Positions 1 through 7,175 of a stretch of DNA of 21,282 nucleotides are shown here, in pieces. Every line of letters begins with the position of its first letter. Position 1 is the stretch's first letter. Both the position numbers and the translations under genes were made by a program. This stretch comes from Cylindrotheca closterium (Eukaryota > Bacillariophyta > Bacillariophyceae > Bacillariales > Bacillariaceae): contig CAKOGP040001745.1 of assembly GCA_933822405.4 (NCBI GenBank), forward strand, positions 1-21,282, in the 5' to 3' direction. A model generated the notes under the pieces. That model was not told the DNA's origin. It did no database searches and worked only from the letters and a program-made list of their open reading frames with translations.

Positions 1-856
1 AAGAAAGAAGAACTAACTATTTGGCTGATCGAAAGGATTGGAAGGCCAGGAAGAACGCGTTTGATAACAATAAACGCAATGTCTATGGAATGATTATGAA
101 GATGTGCACCGATCATATGGTGGACAAGCTTGAGCGAGAAGCTGACTTTGATAACAAACTGTTCAATGATCCTGTGGAGCTATTGATGCGGATCAAGAAA
201 TTTTCGACGACTACTGTTGATACAAAATGGGAATATTTTGATCTATGGAAGACCATGAGCAATCTGATTAATTGCCATCAAAAGGAGAAGGAAAACATTG
301 CGAGTTTTCGTAAACGATTTGAAGAAAGGGCGAAGGCATTACAAGCTTTGCTTGGTGATGATTTTTTGGACAAATTTACTGAGAAGAGTCAGGAATAAAA
401 TTTATTGGGAAACGATGCTGAACAATCCCAACACAAGAAGGAATCATGGGAAAGATTCATGGCCAACGGATATCTGTATAATTCATATAGAGCCAAGTAT
501 CAATCAAGAATTGATGGAATGACAGCGCAGTACACATTGAAACATCTGGATTTCAAACAACGTTGTACATTTCCAACTACTTTGCTGCTGATGTTTTGAA
601 TCAACACAAGCACGATAAGAGGAAGAAGAATTCGAATGGAGAAGGAAAACAAAACAAGTCAAACAACAATCAAAATGACAGAGCTCAGTTTTTGCAACAA
701 CAAACTCGAGCGTGTTTTGTGTGCGGATCGAAAGATCATGTCGCACCTCAATGTGCGGACAAATTGAAGCCGCGGGAACAGTGGAAACCCCCGGACAAAT
801 ATAGGGATTATTCGGACGCGAATGGTGGTGGTAATTGGCAAAATATGCAACGTGAT
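1..856 (+). pseudogene. Copia element A gag, 5' part with CCHC zinc knuckle
   Basis: This is the capsid-type Gag of a Copia retrotransposon, which packages element RNA into virus-like particles. The reading frame enters from the left edge and runs to an in-frame TAA at 396-398. It resumes in the same frame to about 560 and then shifts by one base into the frame that carries the nucleocapsid part. That part has a lysine/asparagine-rich stretch and a zinc knuckle at 713-754 (Cys-X2-Cys-X4-His-X4-Cys, read as CFVCGSKDHVAPQC). The N-terminal helical part (LADRKDWKARKNAF onward) resembles the Gag capsid region of AT-rich diatom Copia elements. The gene is cut exactly at the start of the LTR at 857. 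Sequence homologous to 727-856 begins again at 2838. One stop, one frameshift and the interruption make it non-functional. Confidence 0.75.
727..856 (+). repeat. Direct repeat, left copy (element A zinc-knuckle segment)
   Basis: About 130 bp from ATCGAAAGATCATG to ACGTGAT recur at 2838-2967 with roughly ten substitutions by eye (about 92% identity). The left copy stops exactly at the LTR start at 857. At this divergence it is not a target site duplication. The two copies probably come from two different members of the element A family. Confidence 0.85.
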
Positions 857-1248
857 AGTCGGAATATATATTCCGATGCGACACGTGTGATACTCCACAA
901 CACGTGTCATATACAAACAAAAATCCCACGATCCACATTTTTGTGTGAAACCAAAAAATCACATACTCAACACAAGCCGTTGAACTTTCTGTGTATCAAT
1001 CTTCATGTGATTGTTTGAACACATTGAAATAAGCGAATAGTTAACACAATGAATGGCAGTTGAACCTATGAACACGGAGTCTAGCAATTGGAGACGTCGC
1101 TAAACTCAACAAGTTCTCACTGCCATATTGTCACAATTTTAGTAAATCTGCACTTTTACATCAAACTATTGTCTCTCAAGTTTTATACTTCGATCAAACT
1201 ACTTCGCTCCAAATACATAACAGCTCTGTCTACAGATATTTTCTGACT
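857..1248 (+). repeat. LTR 1 of element B (copy B1)
   Basis: This 392-bp long terminal repeat nearly matches 10363-10754 and most of 6376-6721. It begins AGTCGGAA and ends TTTTCTGACT, so the termini are AG...CT rather than the usual TG...CA. These limits are set by the third copy, where the polypurine tract and a target site duplication mark both ends. The first 18 bases after AG form a perfect palindrome, and two ACACGTGT boxes follow. It sits inside element A gag. The preceding bases GTGAT would be one half of a target duplication, but no matching 3' LTR of this copy is present. Confidence 0.9.
859..907 (+). promoter_or_regulatory. LTR head: 18-bp palindrome plus two CACGTG boxes
   Basis: TCGGAATATATATTCCGA (859-876) is a perfect palindrome. 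Two copies of the 8-bp palindrome ACACGTGT follow at 881-888 and 900-907, 19 bp apart. The same arrangement is found at 10365-10413 and, with one change in the first palindrome, at 6378-6426. CACGTG is the classical G-box/E-box core bound by bZIP and bHLH factors. Its use here as the U3 enhancer of the LTR is inferred. Confidence 0.5.
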
Positions 1249-1262
1249 GGTTATTACAGCCC
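1249..1262 (+). other. Primer binding site of copy B1 (degenerate)
   Basis: GGTTATTACAGCCC directly follows the LTR. The better preserved version, visible inverted at 6722-6733, is GGTTATGAGCCC. That is complementary to the anticodon arm of initiator Met tRNA (GGGCUCAUAACC), the type of half-tRNA primer known for Drosophila copia. Two inserted or changed bases make this copy imperfect. Confidence 0.6.
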
Positions 1263-1367
1263 AAATCGGATAACTACCACACGCTTCCCAACAAGAATAC
1301 AACACAAACAAATCAGAGATCTCAACCTACAAGAATCCTCCACCGGGTGGCACATCGCCTTTTTCCC

Positions 1368-1697
1368 ACATTGAGCGCATAGCTTTCCAAACGTCAACGT
1401 AACAGCAGAACCATCCGACACATTGAGCGCATAGCTTCTTCCCAACATCGAGCACATAGCTTTCCAAACGTCAACGTAACAGCAGAACCATCCGACACAT
1501 TGAGCGCATAGCTTCTTCCCAACATCGAGCGCATAGCTTTCCAAACGTCAACGTAACAGCAGAACCATCCGACACATTGAGCGCATAGCTTCTTCCCAAC
1601 ATCGAGCGCATAGCTTTCCAAACGTCAACGTAACAGCAGAACCATCCAACACATCGAGCGCATAGCTTCTTCCCAACATCGAGCGCATAGCTTTCCC
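1368..1697 (+). repeat. 77-bp tandem repeat array in the element B leader
   Basis: About 4.3 copies of a 77-bp unit lie between the PBS and gag. The landmark CTTTCC recurs at 1383, 1460, 1537, 1614 and 1691, always 77 bp apart. Each unit contains the sub-repeat GAGCGCATAGCTT twice, followed once by a CAAACGTCAACG block and once by a short CTTCCCAACAT spacer. Since 77 is not a multiple of three, the array cannot encode a repeated peptide in one frame, so the long minus-strand frames across it are incidental. Its place in the 5' leader suggests a role in RNA packaging or dimerisation, or simple slippage; this is not known. Confidence 0.9.
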
Positions 1698-1702
1698 ACA
1701 TT

Positions 1703-1872
1703 AACGACACAACAGAAACAAAGGGAGCGATTGCACCCGAACCAACATTTCCTCGCCGTCACCGAGCGACAACACAACAGGGCACACCGAACCACTTGAT
1801 CTACTTCACGTCTTCAACAGTGCCATCAACGAAACAGCAGAAACAGAGGGAGCGATCGCACCCAAACCAACC
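1703..1872 (+). repeat. Pair of ~45-bp direct repeats, 125 bp apart
   Basis: 1703-1747 and 1828-1872 share the pattern AACGA.AC..CAGAAACA.AGGGAGCGAT.GCACCC.AACCAAC with a few substitutions. They lie between the 77-bp array and the gag start, so the element B leader contains two independent repeat systems. Confidence 0.75.
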
Positions 1873-1935
1873 AAAGCAGAACAGTCTCCTTTTCTTACTT
1901 TACGGCCCCAATCGTTCCTTACGATCCAACCAACC

Positions 1936-2837
1936 ATGGCTCAAGGAGCAAATCCACCAACTCCACCAACTCCACAAGCTGGACCCACACCACCATCTGG
2001 GGCGACAGCACCAACAAGTGGCGTGCTCTTCAGCCCAACAACTCCAACTCTTGGGAACAAGGTCCGCACCAGCTCCAGCACCGAAACCGCTTGGACTGGA
2101 GGGAAACCCAATCCGACCCGTACTGGCCTTGATCCTTCAGCTTCCACTACCATGGAACATCCGGGACAGTTGCGTCCCACAGGCTATGAAGCAATGAAAA
2201 GCGCCACCTACCGCAGAACGTCTGACCTCGTTTCGATCACCAAGAAGACGAAGATGACTAGATTCAAGAAGGAACTTTGGCAAACTGCAGTCTCCCGAGG
2301 ACTGGACTCCGTCATGTACCTTCCTCGCAGCGGCGACCAGATCTCCGTTGTGACAAGCTCCGATATGTTCACGAAAGAGGAAGCTGAGCTTGAATACACC
2401 AAGATTCTCCCGACGTATGACAGCTACTGCAGATCCAATGACAGGGACGCTGCACACTTACTCATGAACGCCATTGATCCAGATCTTCGAAAGGAAGTTG
2501 AACTATTCCACAACACCACTGATGGGTTATTGTTGTATGGTACTTTCTCCGTCGTCTCCTCTATGACAACAACATCGACCGCAAATGCAACATTGAGTTG
2601 GAGCTTCGGAAGGTTGCCGTCACAAGCTACCCACAACAGAATGTCAACGCCATCGTTGCCACCTTCCTCAACATGGCAGAAGAACTTGACAATATGGATG
2701 ACTACAATCACGACAACACCATCAAGATGCTTGACACTCTTTCCTATGCCGGTGGTGGAACCGATCCAAGCAATTCCGACACCCTCTACTTCCACAGCCA
2801 AATTATGACTCTTCGCAGCCGTGTGGACGATGCTCTC
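1936..2837 (+). pseudogene. Copia element B1 gag, 5' part
   Basis: This is the Gag of the GC-richer element B family. The ATG at 1936 lies in a good context (CCAACCATGGC) after the leader repeats. The N-terminus is low-complexity Pro/Thr/Ser, rich in PPTPPTP and related patches. A charged helical capsid-like region follows (EEAELEYTKILPTYD, then DAAHLLMNAIDPDLRKEVE). A one-base indel near 2525-2545 shifts the frame; after it the Gag reading continues as WYFLRRLLYDNNIDRK and on to MTLRSRVDDALIE. At 2838 the sequence switches to element A, so the B zinc knuckle, protease and everything downstream are missing here. The frame across the junction stops at 2915. No signal peptide or membrane segment is visible. 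The assignment rests on position after LTR and PBS, plus composition. Confidence 0.7.
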
Positions 2838-2967
2838 ATCGAAAGATCATGTTGCACCTCAATGTGCAGACAAATTGAAGCCGCGGGAACAATGGAAAAA
2901 CCCGGACAAATATAGGGATTATTTGGACGCGAATGGTCGTGGTAATCGACAGAATATGCAACGTGAT
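2838..2967 (+). repeat. Direct repeat, right copy (element A zinc-knuckle segment)
   Basis: This is the second copy of the 130-bp segment at 727-856. Its left end marks the junction with element B gag, where the shared bases ATCGAAAGATC lie next to CTC from gag. The two copies flank the whole B1 fragment. Confidence 0.85.
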
Positions 2968-3410
2968 GATAATGCAACGCGTGATGATAATGAATCCGGA
3001 GATTCAAACACTCAATGGAACTATGGACGTTCCAACAATGGATCCCATGGAGGACAATTTATTCAACGAGGACATACTGACAATCATCCAAGACAACAAG
3101 GGATGATGTTATTTCAACACAACAATACTGGTATCCACTTGGATAGTGGATCATTTGTGAACCAATGAAGATGACTTTAAAGAAGGAAGTCTACAAGGAA
3201 TTCATGGAGGATTCCAATACCTCTAATGTCAAGGGAAGAGAACTTTATCGAGAAGGAATTGATAAGGTATTTGATTCTGTTTGTAAGCTTGACACACGAG
3301 CTAGTCACAACGTCAACAGTTTGTCAAATATGGTACAAGATGGATTTGATATATTTATGGACACAAAGAGAGAGAACAGCTTCTTTGTGACTAGAAACGG
3401 GACTACATGA
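2838..3410 (+). pseudogene. Copia element A, Gag C-terminus and protease remnant
   Basis: The element A frame resumes within the zinc knuckle (SKDHVAPQC; the first two cysteines are lost) and runs through a Gln/Asn/Gly-rich nucleocapsid tail. It reaches a retropepsin-like active site, HLDSGSF, with Asp-Ser-Gly at 3142-3150, and ends at a TGA at 3166-3168. An ATG at 3165 overlaps this stop in another frame and leads into the rest of pol. Only the DSG core of the protease is recognisable. The following 60 residues (LKKEVYKEFMEDSNTSNVKG onward) do not look like the usual protease body. At about 3352 the protease/pre-integrase sequence is recognisable again (FMDTKRENSFFV), before an in-frame TGA at 3408-3410. 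Part of the protease therefore seems to be deleted or replaced. Confidence 0.6.
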
Positions 3411-5228
3411 CGATTTGGACATCACAATGGATTATATACTTTGGTTGACGAACCTGCTATGGTAACAGCAATGTTTCATGACCATGCACGTGGACTTAAT
3501 AATAATGATGTGCAAGGGTACTGTGCTCTACAGAGTGTGGAGAAGAACAAAGAGGGTTTCACAAACAAACAAGTGAAACGAGCAAATATTGTATGGGCAC
3601 CTGGTACAGAACTATTCAAGTTCGCGATTCGGGAAATTTTTTTCAAAAATTGTCCAATTACGGAGGAAGATGTTAATATCTCTGAAAAGATATATGGACC
3701 GAGCGTTTCAACAATTAAGGGCAAGCAAAAGCGACCAACACCAAAGACAGTGATTGATGATTGGATCAAAATGCCCTAGGAACTACTGAAACACAATTTG
3801 AACCTGGATTTATGCATCGACATTATGTTTACCAACAATGTCTCGTTTTTTGTCAGCATTGACAAAGCGATCAAATTCCGATTCAATACTGAACTGAAAG
3901 ATCGGACGAAAGATGCTATTTACAAGTCAATTGACAAAATTTTACGCATTTATAATCATGCGGAATTTCGAATCAAAACTATTTATTGCGACAACGAATT
4001 CAAACCGGTATTTGATGACATGAAAGATAATATGGATGTGACCATGAATTATGCCGCGCTGGACGAACACGAACCAACTATTGAGTGCAGCAATCAAACA
4101 TTGAAAGGATTATTCCGAGCACACTATCATCGAATGGTGTTCAAGGCAATTCCCAAGGTTTTGACTATTGCTTTACTCAAGCATGTGACAAAGGTTATTA
4201 ACTTTTATCCTGCAAAGGAGGGAATTTCAAAATATTACAGTCCATATATGATTGTGAGACGAAAACCGGTGGATTTTTCAAAAGAATGTGTTGCTGAAAT
4301 TGGATCCTTTGTACAAGGATATGGTCACACGACCAACAACAGTCAACGATCAAGGACGATTGATGGTATTTATCTTGGAGTGAATGACAGCATACAAGCA
4401 GGACATATGTTACTTGATCTTAATACAAAAAAGACAGTAACGAGACCCTATGTCATGGTACTTCCGATCACCAAGCAAGTGAACAAAATTGTGGAACAAA
4501 TGGCACACTACGAGGGCGTTCGTGATTTACGTACTTATCATTGGAAGAATGGTGAAATCATATTGGATGGTGATTTGCTCGCAGGAGTGGACCCAGATGA
4601 ACTGTGGGATGATACATATATTTCACGCAAAAATGAATACAAACGAAGCAATGAGAATCTTCGTAATGAAAAGATTGATCAAGATGAAATTGATGCTTTA
4701 CTTGAAGAAGCGGAAGAATTTATTGAAAACTATGACGATGAACACACCAAAAATGTTGAAGAACAGACAGAAGACAGGAGTGTTGCAAGTATTTATGAAC
4801 GATTGAGACGGAGAAATGAAGATGATAATTCCAATCAAGATCACAATCCAAATGAAAAATATCAGAATGATGAAGATTTAAATGAAAAGATTCAAGAAAT
4901 TGAAGAAGACAGACAAAAAGACAAGGAAGATGTCGAATCACTTAACGATCAAGAACAAATCGAGGAAAACCGCGAAACATATGAGGAAAATGACGATTTA
5001 ATTGACCGAATTCAAGATGAAATCAAAGAATGTGAAAATCAAGTCAATGATGTTAGCGAATTTGTGGCAAATTGGGATGATAATGAGGATGAAAATGATG
5101 AATCTGACGATAATTCGGACAAATCAAGTGACGACGATAATTATGAACATGATGAAGTGAATAAAGAGGACATATTCAGTCCAAGGAAAACCAGGAGTGG
5201 TAAATCTTATGTTCAAGATGGAATATGA
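3411..5228 (+). pseudogene. Copia element A integrase and acidic linker
   Basis: This is the integrase region of Pol, which would insert element cDNA into the genome. The frame is the same from 3165 to the TGA at 5226-5228, broken by stops at 3408-3410 and 3777-3779. In order it shows a pre-integrase motif (EKNKEGFTNKQVKRA, about 3543), the conserved CPITEEDVNISEKIYGPS block (about 3650) and the catalytic core. Core residues are Asp in CIDIMF (3819), Asp in YCDNEF (3990) and Glu in TIECSN (4083), with 30 residues between the last two. The C-terminal domain follows (SPYMIVRRKPVDF, DGIYLGVNDSIQAGHMLLDL). Next comes about 200 residues of very acidic, coiled-coil-prone linker ending in the SPRKTRSGKSY basic patch typical of Copia integrase tails. 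RT and RNase H should follow but are absent, so the element is truncated at about 5228. Confidence 0.85.
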
Positions 5229-5288
5229 CATATATGATGAAGTCTTCAAAGAGGCAGACTAAAAGTTTGAAACACTTCATAAAGGAGA

Positions 5289-5653
5289 ATGGCAAAAAAG
5301 AAGAAAACCGCAAACAAGGTAGAATTGGAATCAAAGTATGCAGCTGCACAAGAAGAACATTCAGACATGAAAACAATTATGGGTGTGGCTTGTGGTATGA
5401 TTCAGCGTCTTGTGCCGCAAGAGGGAAACAAGGAGGAACTACACAAGATTGAAGCCAGCATTGCAAAGGCCAAGTTAGCCCATACTGAACTCCAAGATGA
5501 TTCTGGGTTCTTGAATGCAATGACACTAGAAAGAAGGAAAGCTTACACAGATCATTTGGAGGATTGGATCAATGCAAACATGGCGGTTGTAAAGAAATCT
5601 CGGAAGAAGCCCTTGATGCTGCAAGGGATAGTGATAGTGATGATAGTAATTAG
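5289..5653 (+). pseudogene. Small lysine-rich, helical protein with acidic tail, unrecognised
   Basis: A frame opens at 5289 with MAKKKKTANKVELESKY and continues with an amphipathic, coiled-coil-like region (EELHKIEASIAKAKLAHTEL, then LERRKAYTDHLEDWINANMAV) to about 5583. The annotated frame then degenerates. One base away, the reading becomes CKEISEEALDAARDSDSDDSN and stops at TAG 5651-5653. An acidic Ser/Asp tail of this kind is a plausible natural C-terminus, so a single-base frameshift near 5585 is inferred and the intact product would be about 120 residues. No known domain is recognised. It starts 60 bp after the truncated element A and could be a host gene or an accessory frame of another mobile element. 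Confidence 0.45.
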
Positions 5654-6299
5654 TAGTGAACAAAGGGTTTCTATTCTGTCAAATATGCATGACCATACTT
5701 GTTGGTACGCATTCCAGTTTGCATTGATTGCAACTCTGAGTTCCATAGAGATAGATGCAGAGTCTTGTTCTCTTGGCTCCCTACTTCCATAGATTTGTTC
5801 ACGGCGTTCAGCAAGATATTATTCTGGACAAAACAGTTGGGGTCCAATTTGATTTCAAATCTTTCCGCATAGGGTGGCAAACATATGATGGATCATGCAA
5901 AACATCTTTCAGAAGTGGGATGGAGAAATTGTAGCAGCAAACTGGTCAAAAGTAGGGCGGAGTGGGTTCATTGGAAGGGATCTGTTCATGCTTTGTTGAT
6001 CTTGTTCTGCAATGTGGCATTGAAGAAGATCATTTTCCGGTTTCTTCTTTCTGGAAGCTGAGGTTTCTACTATGCCAAACAAGAAGATGATAAATAATAG
6101 AAGCTCCCATCGCTCAGATTGGGTTTGCACCATCTGTGTGGGTAAAAAAGGAATAAAAAAATCCATGGGCAAATTGTTCACTACTCACCTGGACATACCT
6201 CTAAGGCTTCTTGGCGGCCAACTGATGGATGGACAGGCAAACTGGGATTATTCACAACTCTATGTCAAGCTAAAGTCACTTGGGTCAAAATAAAAATAA
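5654..6299 (+). other. Stretch without a supported gene
   Basis: Several short open frames exist on both strands: minus 5671-5880, minus 5909-6181 and plus 6072-6293. None has a recognisable motif, and they overlap one another. The minus frame at 5909-6181 has a hydrophobic segment (LLLFIIFLFGIVE) but no supporting context. This is probably intergenic DNA or eroded host sequence. Confidence 0.4.
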
Positions 6300-6375
6300 A
6301 AACCTGACCTCTTTGATCACTCTATCAAGCAGTTGAAACCACCAAAGGATATTTGTAACCCAAGCGTAAGGTCAC
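6300..6375 (+). pseudogene. Unrecognised host reading frame, 5' side of the B2 insertion
   Basis: This frame is open from 6300 (after TAA at 6297) and reads into the GTCAC target site. If B2 and one GTCAC copy are removed, it joins the frame at 10760 without a shift, reading NPSVRS then LSDACIHLGD. This is evidence that the site was an uninterrupted reading frame before insertion. No start codon other than a possible TTG is visible, so it may be an exon. The function is unknown. Confidence 0.35.
6371..6375 (+). repeat. Target site duplication of B2, left copy (GTCAC)
   Basis: GTCAC directly precedes the LTR at 6376 and recurs directly after the LTR at 10755-10759. Five base pairs is the normal duplication length for Copia integrases. 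Confidence 0.85.
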
Positions 6376-6721
6376 AGTCGGAATACATATTCCGATGCGA
6401 CACGTGTGATACTCCACAACACGTGTCATATACAAACGAAATCCCACGATCCACATTTTCGTGTGAAACCAAAAATTCACACACTCAACACAAGCCGTTG
6501 AACTTTCGGTGTATCAATCTTCATGTGATTGTTTGAACACATTGAAATAAGAGAATAGTTAACACGATGAATGGCAGTTGAACCTATGAACACGGAGTCT
6601 AGCAATCGGAGACATCGCTAAACTCAACAAGTTCTCACTGCCATATCGTCACAATTTTAGTAAATCTGCACTTTTACATCAAACTATTGTCTCTCAAGTT
6701 TATACTTCTATCAAACTACTT
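6376..6721 (+). repeat. 5' LTR of B2, truncated
   Basis: This copy matches the first ~346 bases of LTR 10363-10754, including the palindromic head (TCGGAATACATATTCCGA, one base off a perfect palindrome) and both ACACGTGT boxes (6400-6407, 6419-6426). It breaks off after ACTACTT, just before the GCTCCAAATA that follows in the other copies, where the sequence changes to GGGCTCATAACC. Confidence 0.9.
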
Positions 6722-6766
6722 GGGCTCATAACCAGACAGAAAATATCTGTAGACAGAGCTGTTATG
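6722..6766 (-). other. Inverted U5 end plus primer binding site
   Basis: On the minus strand this reads CATAACAGCTCTGTCT... to TTTTCTGTCT, then GGTTATGAGCCC. That is the last 33 bases of the LTR followed directly by the PBS. On the plus strand, 6722-6733 is GGGCTCATAACC, identical to the anticodon arm of initiator Met tRNA as generally known. This piece shows that the LTR ends in TGTCT and that the primer is an internal (half) tRNA segment. Its inverted position in the LTR is abnormal. Confidence 0.8.
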
Positions 6767-7119
6767 AGGGGGTGGAGCGTGCCGACAAAGTCACGCCTGT
6801 GGGGTGTGACACACACCGAGGCTCCAGAGTCCCAGATGACCGGAAACGCTGGTTCTATGTTGGCAGATGTCTCAGAGAGGAATAGGTGATCCTGAGCAAA
6901 CTTGGCGATGGAGGTAGCAATAGTTGTGGTGGCGTTGTAGATGGACACGGTTCCATGTTGATTGATGAGGACGGAAGGGGGGGGGGATCAGTCAGAATCG
7001 TGCGCATCGATCTCACTGAAGCAGCTGGTGGAGACGGAGTCATCATCCCAGCTGGGGAAAGAGGCAACCGGGGAAGGGGACGAGATCAGATCCGGGAGAA
7101 TGGGAGAGAGGTCGCCTTG
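6767..7119 (-). pseudogene. Inverted Gag tail and protease of element B
   Basis: One minus-strand frame runs from about 7119 down to 6767. It begins with an acidic Gag/protease linker (SWDDDSVSTSCFSEIDAHDSD) interrupted by a TGA beside a run of ten C. It continues through QHGTVSIYNATTTIATSIAK to the retropepsin site VIWDSGASVCVTPHRRDF, with Asp-Ser-Gly-Ala encoded near 6821-6832. The protease stops at HPLITA, where it runs into the LTR tail. Protease normally lies upstream of integrase in the same orientation; here it faces the opposite way. AGCTGTTA at 6757-6764 and TAACAGCT at 7120-7127 form short inverted repeats at its ends. Turning the block back would join LITA to the integrase sequence TAVPGR in frame. 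Confidence 0.75.
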
Positions 7120-7175
7120 TAACAGCTGTTCCTGGCCGAACCTACACTGGCTACGGGAAAGGTCACAAGTCTGAG

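Noticed and set aside
504..962. Minus-strand frame across gag and the LTR start
   Set aside because: It lies opposite the zinc-knuckle coding region and crosses the gag/LTR boundary, so it is incidental. The frame at 10196-10468 has the same origin in the other LTR.
1341..1355. CACCGGGTGGCACAT shared with 15312-15326
   Set aside because: A single 15-base match between two places in a 21-kb window can occur by chance, and the flanks do not align.
1254..1710. Three overlapping minus-strand frames rich in Cys, Leu and Val across the 77-bp array
   Set aside because: They arise because an array of a 77-bp unit repeats the same open stretch. The unit length is not a multiple of three, and the sense strand is the element B leader.
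6886..7174. Gly/Arg-rich plus-strand frames (GERGNRGRGRDQ and similar)
   Set aside because: They are the antisense of the inverted Gag-protease segment, whose minus strand has the diagnostic VIWDSGAS motif.
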